This document shows, in pieces, positions 25,416-35,572 of a DNA stretch of 46,562 nt. The DNA is taken from assembly GCA_016177735.1 (NCBI GenBank), contig JACOUS010000043.1, forward strand, positions 1 to 46,562, in the 5' to 3' direction. A program made the translations under genes and the position numbers. Under the pieces are notes generated by a model. That model was not told where the DNA came from. It made no database searches and saw only the letters and a program-made list of their open reading frames with translations. Origin of the DNA: Ignavibacteriales bacterium (lineage in GTDB: Bacteria > Bacteroidota > Ignavibacteria > Ignavibacteriales > Melioribacteraceae). How positions within the stretch are numbered: the stretch's first letter is position 1; the number at the start of each line of letters is the position of its first letter.

Positions 25416-25565
25416 GTTTTAAAGAAATTTTTTTGTTGACCATCATCTTTAATCTTTCTACTTTGATACGGAATTAGAAAGAACTCATCCTCAATTTTCA
25501 TTTAAGAATATTTTAATGCCCGTGGAGATATCCGCCGGGCGTTTATAAATAAACACGAGGTGTGC

Positions 25566-26222
25566 ATGAAAAAAAAATTACACATACTATTCCCTCTTTT
25601 TGTGATATCATTTATCATCTTCAGTTGTGATACTTCACAGACTGATGTTAACCAACCGCAAAGTTCACAAGACAATCTTGCAAAAGTAAATGACGGTTGT
25701 ACAACCATTCAATCCGGTACATTATTAACTTCAGACGGACAAGTAATAAAACCCGGCTACGATAAATGGGGTTACAACTATCAAGCAATGATTTTCAACG
25801 GGAAATATTGTGATGCTTACAGAAATGCCGCTTGGTGTCAGGATTATAAAGATGTTAATCTGCAAATGAAATGGAATGAAGCATGGCTCTCCAACAAAGA
25901 TTGCGACGGCGATGGCTTGCTTGACAGGCACTACGGCTTTAGTAGTTACAGAGGTTCCGGTGCGTGGACAACAAATCACATGTCGGGCACTTATACCGTT
26001 GGCAACAAAAAATGTACGTGGACTTACTTCGTAAAAATTGTTGCCGCACCACTCGATGCTTATAAATCCGGGGGCATGTGGTATAATTCCAGCGGAACAG
26101 AAATAGGTACGGTTATTTGGGGTGACTTTGCAATCGTTCAAGAAATTTATAACGATCCGTGCGGCGGCTACAACGGAAAACTTTATGTTAGTCCGGATCA
26201 TCCCGGTTTGGGCGGATGGTAA
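25566..26222 (+). CDS. Secreted lipoprotein of unknown function with DxDxDG-like loop
   Basis: A 218-residue lipoprotein with lipobox at Cys21 (IIFSC). A Ser/Gln-rich linker leads into a Cys/Trp-rich domain: GYDKWGYNYQAMIFNGKYCD, WNEAWLSNKDCDGDGLLDRH, GSGAWTTNHMSGTY, KCTWTYFVKIVAAP and IWGDFAIVQEIYNDPCGG. The D-C-D-G-D-G-L-L-D stretch looks like a calcium-binding loop. I recall similar uncharacterised exported proteins in environmental bacteria but no function. The ATG at 25566 follows GAGG; a GTG two codons earlier is the alternative. The gene stands alone. Confidence 0.75.
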   Translation: MKKKLHILFPLFVISFIIFSCDTSQTDVNQPQSSQDNLAKVNDGCTTIQSGTLLTSDGQVIKPGYDKWGYNYQAMIFNGKYCDAYRNAAWCQDYKDVNLQMKWNEAWLSNKDCDGDGLLDRHYGFSSYRGSGAWTTNHMSGTYTVGNKKCTWTYFVKIVAAPLDAYKSGGMWYNSSGTEIGTVIWGDFAIVQEIYNDPCGGYNGKLYVSPDHPGLGGW

Positions 26223-26285
26223 TTAAACGGCGAGAAAGTATTGTAGCAATCCTTTTGAAAATTTTTTTGTCAGAAATGAAAACAA

Positions 26286-26313
26286 AAAAGCTCTCACAAA
26301 TGTGAGAGCTTTT
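26286..26313. terminator. Terminator between the lipoprotein and ribH
   Basis: AAAAGCTCTCACA (26286-26298) pairs with TGTGAGAGCTTTT (26301-26313), a 13-base perfect stem flanked by A and T runs. It lies between converging genes and can serve both. Confidence 0.9.
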
Positions 26314-26343
26314 CATTTTTAAAACCGGAGTGAATGAAAGTTG

Positions 26344-26808
26344 TTACAACTTCTTTAGTAAGTCAGCCATTTCGATTGCGGAGAGAGCGGCGTCCCATCC
26401 TTTGTTGCCGGCTTTTGTACCGGCACGTTCCAGTGCTTGTTCAATCGAATCGGAAGTGATGACACCAAAGATTACCGGCACGCCGGTTTCCAAACCAACA
26501 TGGGCAATTCCTTTTGAAACTTCGGAAGCAATGTAATCAAAATGAGGAGTTGCACCGCGGATAACAGCGCCGACACAAATTACCGCATCAAACTTTTTTG
26601 TCTCTGCTAATTTTTTTGCCGCAACCGGAATTTCAAATGCGCCCGGTACAAAAACAACCGTAATATTTTCTTCTTTGCCTTCGTGACGTACAATGCAGTC
26701 TATCGCGCCGGAAAGCAAGCTCTTTGAAATCACTTCGTTGAATCTCGATACAACGATTGCAAACTTTTTATCTTTTGCGGAAAGAATGCCTTGAATTGTG
26801 TTTGCCAT
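26344..26808 (-). CDS. ribH: 6,7-dimethyl-8-ribityllumazine synthase
   Basis: A 154-residue lumazine synthase of standard length, joining the pyrimidine intermediate with 3,4-dihydroxy-2-butanone phosphate. Typical segments are [50 protein letters not shown] with the catalytic His in the last, and [16 protein letters not shown] at 26808 is preceded by AGAGGT; the upstream frame extension is not supported. It is separated from ribBA by about 120 bases but on the same strand, so it may be the tail of the rib unit. Confidence 0.95.
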   Translation of the reverse strand: MANTIQGILSAKDKKFAIVVSRFNEVISKSLLSGAIDCIVRHEGKEENITVVFVPGAFEIPVAAKKLAETKKFDAVICVGAVIRGATPHFDYIASEVSKGIAHVGLETGVPVIFGVITSDSIEQALERAGTKAGNKGWDAALSAIEMADLLKKL

Positions 26809-26926
26809 TTCTACCTCTGTATTTTTTAAAAAATATATACTCAAAAACCCAAACTATGTTTTGGAAACTATCTCAGAGCAAGCTGCAATAAATTATAGTT
26901 ACATCTTCTCGTCCGCCGTAGGCGGA

Positions 26927-28159
26927 TTAATTCGAAAGAATGTGCCCGAGTTTTTCTCGTTTTGTTTTCAAATAATTTTTGTTCTCTTCGCTCGGTTTAA
27001 CTTCAAGCGGAACGCGTTCAACAATTTCGAGATCGTATCCTTCAAGCCCGATAATTTTCTTCGGGTTGTTCGTCATCAATTTTATTTTTTTCAGCCCGAG
27101 GTCTTTCAATATCTGCGCGCCAATTCCGTACTCTCTCAAATCCGCTTTGAAGCCGAGCATCTCATTTGCTTCGACGGTATCTTTGCCGTCATCTTGAAGT
27201 TCATACGCAAGAATTTTATTCACAAGCCCGATGCCTCTTCCTTCTTGACGCATGTAAACTACGACACCCCTTCCCTCTTTTTCAATCATCTGTAGAGCCG
27301 CTTCAAGCTGGTCACCGCAATCGCAACGTTTTGAACCGAACACATCGCCGGTTAAACATTCCGAATGAACACGAACGAGCACCGGTGTTTTCTCATCAAT
27401 CTCTCCTTTCACGATCGCAACGGGATGATCGGCAGCATCGAGAATATTTTTGTAGAGATGAAGTTTGAATATGCCGAACTTCGAAGGCAAATTAACTACT
27501 GTAACTTTTTCAACCAACTTTTCGCGTGTGCGGCGGTATTCAATCAAGTCCGCAATTGTAATAATTTTTAAACCGTGCACAGCGGCAAACTCGTGAAGTT
27601 TTGGAGTGCGAGCCATCGTTCCGTCCGAATCGAGAATTTCACAAAGTACACCCGATGGATAAAGCCCGGCAAGATTCACGAGATCTACTGCGGCTTCGGT
27701 GTGCCCGGCTCTTTTTAAAACTCCTCCGTTCTTTGCAATCAAAGGAAATATATGTCCCGGGCGCGCATAATCACCCGGTTTTGTTTTTTCATCAACCATT
27801 GCTTTGATTGTTGCAGCGCGGTCAAATGCAGAGATGCCCGTTGTTGTTCCGTGCTTGTAATCAATAGAAACTGCGAAAGGCGTTTCGTGCAGCGCAGTAT
27901 TTTTTTCGACCATCAAATTAAGATCGAGTTCTTTCGCACGCTTTTCCATTATCGAAATGCAAAGCAATCCCCGCGCTTCTCGCGTAATAAAATTTACATG
28001 TTCGGGTTCTACAAGCGCGGAAGCCATAACCAAATCGCCTTCATTCTCGCGGTCGCGGTCGTCAACAATTATTACCATCTTCCCTTTTTTAATATCTTCG
28101 ATCGCTTCTTTAATTGTATTAAATCCGTGTCTCTTTTTTTTCTCTTGAACTTCTTTCAT
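26927..28159 (-). CDS. ribBA: Bifunctional DHBP synthase / GTP cyclohydrolase II
   Basis: A 410-residue fusion supplying both branches of riboflavin synthesis. Residues about 10-210 are Rib[36 protein letters not shown] and [11 protein letters not shown]. Residues about 215-400 are Rib[19 protein letters not shown], which holds the three zinc cysteines, followed by [11 protein letters not shown] and [16 protein letters not shown]. Both halves keep their catalytic motifs. It starts one base before the ribE stop region and is coupled to ribE. Confidence 0.95.
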   Translation of the reverse strand: MKEVQEKKKRHGFNTIKEAIEDIKKGKMVIIVDDRDRENEGDLVMASALVEPEHVNFITREARGLLCISIMEKRAKELDLNLMVEKNTALHETPFAVSIDYKHGTTTGISAFDRAATIKAMVDEKTKPGDYARPGHIFPLIAKNGGVLKRAGHTEAAVDLVNLAGLYPSGVLCEILDSDGTMARTPKLHEFAAVHGLKIITIADLIEYRRTREKLVEKVTVVNLPSKFGIFKLHLYKNILDAADHPVAIVKGEIDEKTPVLVRVHSECLTGDVFGSKRCDCGDQLEAALQMIEKEGRGVVVYMRQEGRGIGLVNKILAYELQDDGKDTVEANEMLGFKADLREYGIGAQILKDLGLKKIKLMTNNPKKIIGLEGYDLEIVERVPLEVKPSEENKNYLKTKREKLGHILSN

Positions 28160-28160
28160 T

Positions 28161-28799
28161 TCAGTAACCCATTTCTTTTAGCAGTGTATCCGTTAAATTT
28201 TTCTCTGAGTTTTTCGTACCGAGTAATTTTTCCACGTACTTGGCAATAACATCTGTTTCGATGTTCACTTCATCGGAAACTTTTTTGTGTTGAAGATTTG
28301 TGTGCATCCACGTGTGCGGAATAATTGACAGCCCAATTAAGTTGTCCGAAAGTTTCGCAATTGTCAAACTGATTCCGTCAACGGCAATCGAACCTTCGGG
28401 GAGAACATACTTTTCCAGTTCACCGGGGATTTCAACTTCCACAAAATAATTTTCAGCAATCTTCAGAATTTTTTTTATGATACCGATTCCGTTTACATGA
28501 CCTTGCACTAGATGCCCGCCCAAACGATCCGATAAACGTACGGCACGTTCCAAATTTACATGAGAATTTTGTTTAATCTTTTTTATCGTAGTTTTTTCAA
28601 GTGTTGTGCCGACTGCTTCAACCCAAAAACCGTTTTGTTCTGTTTTGATTACCGTGAGGCAAACACCGTTCACCGCAACTGAATCATTGACGTGCAAATC
28701 TTCCGTGATCAGCGAAGCATTCACTTTTATTCTGTAACCGTCAGTGATGCGTTCGATCTTTTCTAACGTCCCGACTTCTTCAATTATTCCGGTGAACAT
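28161..28799 (-). CDS. ribE: Riboflavin synthase, alpha chain
   Basis: A 212-residue riboflavin synthase with two lumazine-binding repeats. [15 protein letters not shown] is the standard N-terminus, so the start is ATG at 28799, not the longer open frame. [11 protein letters not shown] and [11 protein letters not shown] are the corresponding segments of the two repeats, and [11 protein letters not shown] is conserved. It dismutates two lumazines into riboflavin. Only one base separates its stop from the ribBA start. An intergenic repeat lies upstream; I see no FMN riboswitch there. Confidence 0.93.
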   Translation of the reverse strand: MFTGIIEEVGTLEKIERITDGYRIKVNASLITEDLHVNDSVAVNGVCLTVIKTEQNGFWVEAVGTTLEKTTIKKIKQNSHVNLERAVRLSDRLGGHLVQGHVNGIGIIKKILKIAENYFVEVEIPGELEKYVLPEGSIAVDGISLTIAKLSDNLIGLSIIPHTWMHTNLQHKKVSDEVNIETDVIAKYVEKLLGTKNSEKNLTDTLLKEMGY

Positions 28800-28880
28800 T
28801 TTTTTGTCATCTTTCTTTATAATAATTCTTGTTCTTGCTCTCTTTTGATCAAGATTAGCAAGAAGGGATACCTTTGTTTT

Positions 28881-28994
28881 CCTTTGCGCCATTTGCTAAT
28901 TCTTTGCGAACTTTGCGTGAAAAGCTTTTTAACCGCAGAGGTCACGTCACAAAAACGCCGTGCAAGCGCAGAGAAGTCGCTGAGTTCGCTGAGA
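28881..28994. repeat. Dispersed 'CGCAGAG' intergenic repeat, copy 1
   Basis: The segment containing AACCGCAGAGGTCACGTCAC, AAAAACGCCGTGCAAGCGCAG and GTCGCTGAG is the inverted counterpart of 34098-34208, with about 50 of 54 bases matching over the best part. Shorter relatives lie at 35515-35572 and 38064-38133. It fills the gap between ribE and ribD. Confidence 0.75.
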
Positions 28995-29054
28995 GTTATG
29001 CAACACGCTCTAAAGGTCGTGGCAATTAAAAAATAAGAACAAGTAACTTCACTA

Positions 29055-30137
29055 CTACAAAATTTTCCTATAAACCAATTTCTGGTCCTCACCGATTTTT
29101 TCAGCAGAAAAAAGTTTTAGCTGTAAGCGAAAATCCATATCGAAAGCATCAACTCCCTTTCCCAAAATAATCGGGGCTTGTAAAATAATAAGTTCATCGA
29201 ACAAACTTTCAGAAATAAATTGAGAAAAAATTTCTTTGCCGCCTTCCACAAAAACGGATTGGATATTCAAATCATTTAATTTGGAAAGAAGAAGACGCAA
29301 ATCAATCCGTCCATTCGAACCAACTTCAATTCGGAAAACCTTTACACCTTTGTTTGTAAGCGCATCAACTTTTCCGTTATCAATTTTATCGGAACAAAAT
29401 ATCCACGAGTTCGTTCTGTTCTCATCGTTCAAACAAACTGCAGACGGATTTACATTCAAACTTCCGTCCAAAATAATTCGAACCGGATTTCTTCCATTCA
29501 CGTTTCGAACATTCAACTGCGGATTGTCTGTATTAACCGTTCTTTTGCCAACGAGAACCGCATCATAAATTGATCTTTGTTTGTGGACAAACTCTGCCGA
29601 TTCACTTCCGGTAATTTGTGTTCTTCTATTTTCCGCTTCTGCAATTTTTCTATCCATCGTTTGTGCAATCTTCACGGTAACGTACGGAAGTTTTTTCGAA
29701 ACACTTTTGAAGTAAAAACGATTCAGTTCATTTCCTTCTTCTTCACAAATTCCAACAACAGCTTCAACACCGGCATTGCGGAGCTGTTCAATTCCTCTGC
29801 CGGCAACTTTCGGATTCGGATCGAGGTTGCTTACAACAACTTTTTTAATTCCGCTTTCAATTATTAACGGAACACACGGCGGAGTTTTTTTATCCGTGTG
29901 ACTGCACGGTTCGAGACTGCAATAAATTGCAGCGCCTTCCAAATTTTCAGATGTGCGTTTGATTGCATTCGCCTCTGCATGCGGCTCGCCAAATTTTTCG
30001 TGCAATCCTTCGGAAATTATTCTGCCGTCTTTTATTATCACAGAGCCAACAAGCGGATTCGGACTAACGCAGCCCGCTCCTCTCCGCGCAAGTTCAAAAC
30101 ATCTTCTTAAAAATTTTTCATCGTTGTTTTGGTTCAT
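29055..30137 (-). CDS. ribD: Bifunctional riboflavin deaminase/reductase
   Basis: A 360-residue RibD. The N-terminal deaminase carries HAEANAIKR and the zinc motif [16 protein letters not shown] near residues 73-88. The C-terminal reductase begins near residue 148 with [16 protein letters not shown] and includes [12 protein letters not shown]. It performs the second and third steps from GTP to the ribitylamino-pyrimidine. Its ATG overlaps the panD stop by four bases, so it is translated as the last gene of the pantothenate/CoA operon rather than with ribE. Confidence 0.95.
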   Translation of the reverse strand: MNQNNDEKFLRRCFELARRGAGCVSPNPLVGSVIIKDGRIISEGLHEKFGEPHAEANAIKRTSENLEGAAIYCSLEPCSHTDKKTPPCVPLIIESGIKKVVVSNLDPNPKVAGRGIEQLRNAGVEAVVGICEEEGNELNRFYFKSVSKKLPYVTVKIAQTMDRKIAEAENRRTQITGSESAEFVHKQRSIYDAVLVGKRTVNTDNPQLNVRNVNGRNPVRIILDGSLNVNPSAVCLNDENRTNSWIFCSDKIDNGKVDALTNKGVKVFRIEVGSNGRIDLRLLLSKLNDLNIQSVFVEGGKEIFSQFISESLFDELIILQAPIILGKGVDAFDMDFRLQLKLFSAEKIGEDQKLVYRKIL

Positions 30138-30508
30138 TGCAAAATGTGCTTTTGTTTGTGCACAACTTCTTTAATTGAATTTGCCTCGTCAACAAAAACT
30201 ACTTTCGGTACGTGTCCGGCAATTTCCGATTCATCATAATCTGCGTACGATGCGATGATAATGAGATCACCGGTTTGTACCAACCGCGCCGCCGCTCCGT
30301 TCAAACTAATTTCATTTTCCTTCCCAAAAATTACATAAGTAGAAAATCGATTGCCGTTATTTATATCGTAAATATCTACCTTCTCGAATTCAACGAGATC
30401 GGCTGCTTCGCACAACTTCGGATCGATAGCAATCGAACCTTCGTAATTCATATCCGAACCGGTAACAACGGCACGGTGTATTTTTGATTTCAGCAAATTC
30501 CTAATCAC
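30134..30508 (-). CDS. panD: Aspartate 1-decarboxylase
   Basis: A 124-residue pyruvoyl enzyme making beta-alanine. The self-cleavage site is the Gly-Ser of NYEGSIAID near residue 25. [36 protein letters not shown] and [12 protein letters not shown] are all typical. Length is normal. It overlaps coaX and ribD by four bases each, so coupling is tight. It supplies beta-alanine to PanC in the same operon. Confidence 0.95.
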   Translation of the reverse strand: MIRNLLKSKIHRAVVTGSDMNYEGSIAIDPKLCEAADLVEFEKVDIYDINNGNRFSTYVIFGKENEISLNGAAARLVQTGDLIIIASYADYDESEIAGHVPKVVFVDEANSIKEVVHKQKHILQ

Positions 30509-31296
30509 GATTCTCCCCTTTCACTTTTTGCATTTAATAAATATGCGAAGTACAAACCTTTCAACACAAGAATAGGAATAATTACATCGAACAAACCTTC
30601 GCTCTCGAATAAACTTGAGAAGCCGCCGGTACCGACAACGAGCGGTTCTTCATCGGAAAAAACTTCTTCGGTAATTCTGTTTTTTAATTCGCGTACAATG
30701 CCGACTTGCCCGTAGAACAAACCCGATTGAATGCTTTCAATTGTCGAGCGTCCCAAAACACTTTCTGTTTTTTTGATTTCAACACTCGGCAATTGAGCAG
30801 TGCGCGCTTCGAGAACTTCCATCGAAATTCTGATTCCCGGAATTATTATTCCGCCCAAATATTCTTTTGTTTTGCTGATCGCACAGAATGTAGTAGCCGT
30901 GCCGAAATCAACTACAATAACATTTTTATCGGGATATAAGTTTGATACCCCGATTGCATTTGCAATTCTATCGGCGCCAACTTCAAGCGGATTGCGGTAT
31001 TTAATTTTCAACCCGGTTTTTGTTCCGGCTTTCAGAAAGAACGGATCGATGTTGAAATATTTTATGCAGCCGCTCCGCAGTGAGTGATTGATATCGGGAA
31101 CGACACTGCATAATGCAATCCCATTGATAGCTGCCGGATCGATTTTATTTTCTCTTAAAACCGAGCGGAGAAAAATTCCGATTTCATCGGATGAAAACTG
31201 CTGGCGCGAAGTTTTGCGGAATTGTACAATAAGTTCCTCTTTACTGAAAACTCCGCCGTACATTTGTGAATTGCCGACATCGATACAAAGAATCAT
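30505..31296 (-). CDS. coaX: Type III pantothenate kinase
   Basis: A 263-residue kinase of the actin-like ASKHA fold. [17 protein letters not shown] holds the phosphate-binding D-x-G-N motif, [10 protein letters not shown] and [13 protein letters not shown] are the catalytic and second phosphate motifs, and [15 protein letters not shown] is conserved. ATG at 31296 follows GGGAG and overlaps the coaBC stop as ATGA; the track's longer frame is not used. It carries out the first step of CoA synthesis from pantothenate. Confidence 0.93.
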   Translation of the reverse strand: MILCIDVGNSQMYGGVFSKEELIVQFRKTSRQQFSSDEIGIFLRSVLRENKIDPAAINGIALCSVVPDINHSLRSGCIKYFNIDPFFLKAGTKTGLKIKYRNPLEVGADRIANAIGVSNLYPDKNVIVVDFGTATTFCAISKTKEYLGGIIIPGIRISMEVLEARTAQLPSVEIKKTESVLGRSTIESIQSGLFYGQVGIVRELKNRITEEVFSDEEPLVVGTGGFSSLFESEGLFDVIIPILVLKGLYFAYLLNAKSERGES

Positions 31297-32531
31297 ATTA
31301 ACTCCCGTAACTTTATTTCTAATTTTTGTGCAAGTTCGAATGCAGTTGAACAATTGATAAAATTCATTGTGCGGTCGTAAATTCTAAAACCGGCTTGAAC
31401 ATTTCCGTTTGTTCTGTCCGCTTTATCGTTCAGCACAACGAAATTTATTTCCGCCGCGGATTTCGAAAATAATTTCCCCACTTCAGCAGCTCTTTCGTTT
31501 TCATCATCCGTGTTCGTGAATTTGAAAGCAGTGACAGCAGTATTTTTGTTGTGCGAATATGATTTTAATTTTTCGACAATCTTAAAATTTCTTTTGAGCT
31601 TGAGAATCATCGTGCTTTGTTCGGAACTGATTTTTTTGTTGACCGGCAGATTAAATTTTTCGCTGCCCATTTCAATTGAATCGAGCGAGTAATCGCTAAC
31701 AGCCGCAAGATGAATAACCGCATCAAAATCATTTTCTCTCAAAAGTTTTTCGAGCTTGCCGTTCAAGTCATTAAAATCTTTGAAAAATATTTTCTCGCAA
31801 TCCGTTGACGGCAGCATCGAATCTTCACCGAGCAGAGTTGTAACAAAATTATTTCTTCGGCGGAAATAATCTGCAATTGCCGAACCGGTTTTGCCGGTAC
31901 TCAAATTTGTTATGAAGCGGACTCCGTCGATATTTTCTTTTGTTGCACCCGATGTTACAAGTACGCGAAGTTTTTTTTCATCTTTATTATTGCTTGCGAG
32001 CGCGGTAAAAATTCGTTCGTAAATTTCATCCGGTTCGAGAAGTTTTCCTTTGCCTGTATCGCCGCACGCGAGGTAACCTTCCGCAGTTGGTAAAATAACT
32101 GCGCCCCACTCTTCCAATTTTTTTAACGATGCTTGCGTTGCCGGATGCTGATACATTAAAGTGTTCATTGCCGGTGCAATCAAATAGGGTTTCGCCCAAT
32201 CGTGTGCAAGAAAAAGTGAAGTGAGTAAATTATCTGCAATTCCGTTTGCAAACTTGTTGATCGTGTTTGCAGTTGCCGGACAAACAATTACAAGATCAGC
32301 CCACTTATCGAGATTAATGTGGCTCATTACTTGATTCGGTGCGAACGAATCGGTGTAAACCGGATTGCCGGTCAATCCTTCTAAAGTTGCAGAGCCGATA
32401 AACTTCAATGAGTCTTCGGTTGCAGCAACCTTCACTTCGCAATTATTCTGTACAAGTTTGGAAATCAAGTACGCACTTTTGTATGCGGCAATCGAGCCGG
32501 TGATTTTAAAAAGTATTTTATAATTGTACAT
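31293..32531 (-). CDS. coaBC: Bifunctional phosphopantothenoylcysteine decarboxylase / phosphopantothenate-cysteine ligase
   Basis: A 412-residue CoaBC. The N-terminal flavin decarboxylase (CoaC) shows [11 protein letters not shown], the catalytic His in [12 protein letters not shown], and the [14 protein letters not shown] substrate-clamp motif. The C-terminal ligase (CoaB) starts near residue 188 with [20 protein letters not shown]. Both halves look intact. The ATG at 32531 is used; a TTG two codons earlier is less likely. It overlaps panC by 14 bases. Confidence 0.93.
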   Translation of the reverse strand: MYNYKILFKITGSIAAYKSAYLISKLVQNNCEVKVAATEDSLKFIGSATLEGLTGNPVYTDSFAPNQVMSHINLDKWADLVIVCPATANTINKFANGIADNLLTSLFLAHDWAKPYLIAPAMNTLMYQHPATQASLKKLEEWGAVILPTAEGYLACGDTGKGKLLEPDEIYERIFTALASNNKDEKKLRVLVTSGATKENIDGVRFITNLSTGKTGSAIADYFRRRNNFVTTLLGEDSMLPSTDCEKIFFKDFNDLNGKLEKLLRENDFDAVIHLAAVSDYSLDSIEMGSEKFNLPVNKKISSEQSTMILKLKRNFKIVEKLKSYSHNKNTAVTAFKFTNTDDENERAAEVGKLFSKSAAEINFVVLNDKADRTNGNVQAGFRIYDRTMNFINCSTAFELAQKLEIKLRELI

Positions 32532-33282
32532 TGTCAATCAACCTCACTTTGCCGAGATGAACTGCGCCGAATCTTCTTCCTTCGTAATCCTTAACGTAAT
32601 CAACTTTGAAGCCGAGCTCTTCGAGTTCTTTTTTTGTTTCATCGGCAGATTTTTTACTCATTAATAATTTTGGAAAATGTACCGCATGTTTTCGTTCTTC
32701 TTCGGTCAGTAAAAGATTTCTCGAACTCATTGCGAGTCCGTCTTTTTCACGTATAGTCGGGCACGGAATTATTTCTGTGTTCAGGAAAAATGCTGTCGCC
32801 ATTCCGTAAATAAGTTTGTACTGCTGATAATCTTTTTCGCCGAAATATGTTTTATCAGGCTCGATGATGTTAAGTAATTTCAAAACAATTGTGAGCACAC
32901 CTTCAAAATGCCCGTGGCGGAAAGCTCCGCATAAAATTTTACTCAACTCGTTTTCTGTAACGCGGTACTTGTAATTGTCGTGGTAAATTTCATCCCGGTC
33001 CGGCTGGAAAAGAAAATCAACTTTGTTTTTTTCGAGCAGACTCGAATCGTTATCAAAAGTAACCGGGTAATTTTTGAAATCATTCGGATCGTTGAACTGT
33101 GCCGGGTTAACAAAGATGCTCACAACGGAAATATCATTTTGTTCGACACATGTTTTGATTAATGATTCATGCCCGGCATGAAGTGCACCCATTGTTGGAA
33201 CGAAGCCGACACTCTTCCCAAAAAATTCTTTCGTCTTCCGCAGTTGTTTCCATTCGGAAATCGATTTGATAATCTTCGTCAT
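32518..33282 (-). CDS. panC: Pantothenate synthetase
   Basis: A 254-residue ligase joining pantoate and beta-alanine with ATP. TMGALHAGHESLI holds the HIGH-type nucleotide motif, FVNPAQFNDPNDFKNYP and YFGEKDYQQ are typical, and REKDGLAMSSRN is the KMSKS-like motif. The usual C-terminal dimer part is slightly short; members are commonly near 280 residues. Its start shares one base with the panB stop. Confidence 0.95.
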   Translation of the reverse strand: MTKIIKSISEWKQLRKTKEFFGKSVGFVPTMGALHAGHESLIKTCVEQNDISVVSIFVNPAQFNDPNDFKNYPVTFDNDSSLLEKNKVDFLFQPDRDEIYHDNYKYRVTENELSKILCGAFRHGHFEGVLTIVLKLLNIIEPDKTYFGEKDYQQYKLIYGMATAFFLNTEIIPCPTIREKDGLAMSSRNLLLTEEERKHAVHFPKLLMSKKSADETKKELEELGFKVDYVKDYEGRRFGAVHLGKVRLIDNVQL

Positions 33283-34070
33283 TAATAACTTTCCTCTTTT
33301 GTAGGGAATTTATTTTCTTTGATGTCGCTGCTGAAATTGTTCAACGCATTTTTTATTAATTCAAAGCCGCTCAAATATTTTCTCACGAATTTCGGGTTGA
33401 AATTTTTATTCATGCCGAGCAAATCTTGCAGAACGAGAACCTGTCCGTCTGTATCGGAACCGGCACCGATTCCAATTGTCGGTATTTCAAGTTCGTCCGT
33501 AATTTTTTTTGCAAGTGCGGAAGGAATCATTTCGAGCACAATCGAGAAACATCCGGCTTGTTGAAGTTGAAGAGCATCCTCAAAAATTTTTTTTGATGCG
33601 GCTTCTTCTCTGCCTTGTAATTTGAACCCGCCGAATTGATGAACCGACTGCGGTGTTAATCCGAGATGACCCATCACCGGGATGCCTGTGCTTGTCAATC
33701 GATTTATCATTTCGATATTGCCTTCGGCTCCTTCAATTTTTAAGGCTTGCGCGCCGGCTTTCATTAATTTATCAATCGAAGAAATTAATTGTTCAAATCC
33801 TTTGCGGTGTTCGAGAAAAGGAAGATCGGCAATCAAAAATTTATTTTTCAATCCGCGTTTAACTGCAGCAACATGATAGCGCATCATTTCAATTTCCGCA
33901 TTCACTGTCGATTCAAATCCGTGCATCACCATTGAAGCACTGTCGCCAACGAGTACGGAATCAACATTGGTCTCATCGATAATTTGTGCCGACCAGAAAT
34001 CATAGCAAGTAACAACGGAAATTTTTTCTCCGCCGCTCTTCATCTTTTTGAATTCGGTTACTGTTTTCAT
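33282..34070 (-). CDS. panB: 3-methyl-2-oxobutanoate hydroxymethyltransferase
   Basis: A 262-residue PanB of normal length. VTCYDFWSAQI, VLVGDSASMVMHG with the Mg-binding Asp, ADLPFLEH, ALKIEGAEG, MGHLGLTPQSVHQFGG and VLEMIPSALAKKIT are all family motifs. I chose the ATG at 34070; the upstream open frame reads through a dispersed repeat. It is the first gene of the coupled panB-panC-coaBC-coaX-panD-ribD series. A ketopantoate reductase (PanE) is not in the window. Confidence 0.95.
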   Translation of the reverse strand: MKTVTEFKKMKSGGEKISVVTCYDFWSAQIIDETNVDSVLVGDSASMVMHGFESTVNAEIEMMRYHVAAVKRGLKNKFLIADLPFLEHRKGFEQLISSIDKLMKAGAQALKIEGAEGNIEMINRLTSTGIPVMGHLGLTPQSVHQFGGFKLQGREEAASKKIFEDALQLQQAGCFSIVLEMIPSALAKKITDELEIPTIGIGAGSDTDGQVLVLQDLLGMNKNFNPKFVRKYLSGFELIKNALNNFSSDIKENKFPTKEESY

Positions 34071-34097
34071 TTTTATCACTACTTCATTCTCTGCATA

Positions 34098-34208
34098 CTC
34101 AGCGCCTCTCTGCGTTTGCACAGCGTTTTTGTGACGTGAACTCTGCGGTTAATCCACCAGGGAATGATTTTCACGCAAAGACGCAATGTTCGCGCAAAGG
34201 ACGCAAAG
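34098..34208. repeat. Dispersed 'CGCAGAG' intergenic repeat, copy 2 (inverted)
   Basis: CTCAGCGCCTCTCTGCG, TTGCACAGCGTTTTTGTGACG and AACTCTGCGGTTAA, followed by TTTTCACGCAAAGACGCA, are the reverse complement of 28881-28994 with few differences. The copies bracket ribD through panB. The remaining 34209-34566 holds no gene; a small GCGAGAAA/TTTCTCGC hairpin lies at 34493-34513. The panB promoter should lie somewhere in this gap. Confidence 0.75.
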
Positions 34209-34566
34209 AAACACAAGCTTTTAAGTTATGCAACTCATTTCCGGGACAAGTGAATTTGAGGACGGTAAACTTCGGCTTACCAGACGAATTGAAAATACTC
34301 GGTTAATTAAAACCAATGATGAGTTATTTCGATTTGTGTCGAGGTACCTGTCCATCGGATCAAGTCCTTATTCCTTTTAGAAGATATTTTTTTAGTAACT
34401 GTCTTTTCAGATCAGTTCTGTTTTGTAAAAACTACGGCACAAAATTAGTCATTTCGATAAAACAAATAAAGAGATTTTTTCTCTGAGTATCCGCGAGAAA
34501 AATAATTTCTCGCAGACTTGTCCGCGCTTTTTACTGGAAACGTGTAGTTCGCTGAGGATAAAAAAA

Positions 34567-35505
34567 CTATCTATTATTCTCTTTCAAAAATTTTATTGTT
34601 TCACTCAATCCTTTTTCGAGATCGTATTTCGGAGTGAACTTTAACTTATCAATTGTTTCCTGAATCGATGCGACGCTGTGTTTAACATCGCCGTTTCTTT
34701 CCCTTTGATACTCAACTTCGCTTTCGCTCTCAGTTTCGCGGATGATAATATTTGCAAGATCATTAATTGAAGTTGCGTTACCGAGCGCAACATTAAAAAC
34801 TCCGTTCACATTTTCGTTTTTTGCGGCAAGAATGTTTGCCTCTGTAGCATCTTTTACATAAATAAAATCGCGTGTCTGTTCACCGTCCCCGTAAATAATT
34901 ATCGGTTCGTTCTTTAGTGATTTCGAAATGAAGATCGGTACAGCAGCGGCATACTGGCTTTTCGGATCTTGTTTCGGTCCGTACACATTAAAATAGCGCA
35001 ATGAAACTGCACCCAGTCCGTGAATATCGTTGTACATATTCAAATAGAATTCGCCGTCAAGTTTTGTAATTCCATACGGAGATTTCGGCGCGGGCTTTGT
35101 GCTGATTTTTTTCGGTGATTCTGAATTATCTCCGTACACTGCGGCAGAACTGCTAAACACAACTTTTTTAATTCCAAATTCCTTCGCAGCATCGAGCACG
35201 TTTAACAAACCGTGAATATTAATCTCAACACACTCGTGTGGTTTCTCGACCGATTCGGGCACGGAAACCAACGCCGCGAGATGATGTACGTAATCCGCAT
35301 TTTTCAAAACATCAAAAACCAGTTCTCTATCGGTAACACTTCCTTCGTGAAAAACAACATTATCAAACGATTGAATGTTGGATAAATGTCCCGTGCGCAG
35401 ATTATCAATTACATGAACTTCCGCACCTTCATTCAACCATCGTTCGACTATGTGGCTTCCTATAAATCCGGCACCTCCGGTAACTACAACTTTTGTTTTC
35501 TGCAT
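34567..35505 (-). CDS. NAD-dependent epimerase (UDP-sugar 4-epimerase type)
   Basis: A 312-residue extended short-chain dehydrogenase. GGAGFIGSHI near residue 10 binds NAD. SSSAAVYGD and SPYGITKLDGE supply the catalytic Ser and Tyr-x-x-x-Lys. RYFNVYGPKQDP, IYGDGEQTRDFIYV and a GVFNVALG strand are typical of UDP-glucose or UDP-GlcNAc 4-epimerases. Exact sugar cannot be told. It lies downstream of the NagB/PIG-L gene on the same strand, about 70 bases away across a short repeat, so an amino-sugar link is possible. Confidence 0.85.
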   Translation of the reverse strand: MQKTKVVVTGGAGFIGSHIVERWLNEGAEVHVIDNLRTGHLSNIQSFDNVVFHEGSVTDRELVFDVLKNADYVHHLAALVSVPESVEKPHECVEINIHGLLNVLDAAKEFGIKKVVFSSSAAVYGDNSESPKKISTKPAPKSPYGITKLDGEFYLNMYNDIHGLGAVSLRYFNVYGPKQDPKSQYAAAVPIFISKSLKNEPIIIYGDGEQTRDFIYVKDATEANILAAKNENVNGVFNVALGNATSINDLANIIIRETESESEVEYQRERNGDVKHSVASIQETIDKLKFTPKYDLEKGLSETIKFLKENNR

Positions 35506-35514
35506 ATTCTTCCT

Positions 35515-35572
35515 TCTCTGCGACTCTGTGCCTCTGCGGTTTATTTTTTTTACCGCCGAGATGCAGAGTCAA
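35515..35572. repeat. Short relative of the 'CGCAGAG' repeat
   Basis: TCTGCGACTCTGTGCCTCTGCGG followed by an inverted ACCGCCGAGATGCAGAGTC forms a stem-loop-like unit with a T-rich centre. It lies between the epimerase start and the NagB-like stop and shares its words with the longer copies at 28881 and 34098. Confidence 0.6.

Noticed and set aside
28800-29054. FMN riboswitch before ribE
   Set aside because: I could not find the conserved RFN words on the minus strand. The gap is filled by a dispersed intergenic repeat.
34209-34566. Hidden small gene upstream of panB
   Set aside because: No frame of useful length with a start signal is present; only a short hairpin and repeat-like words are seen.
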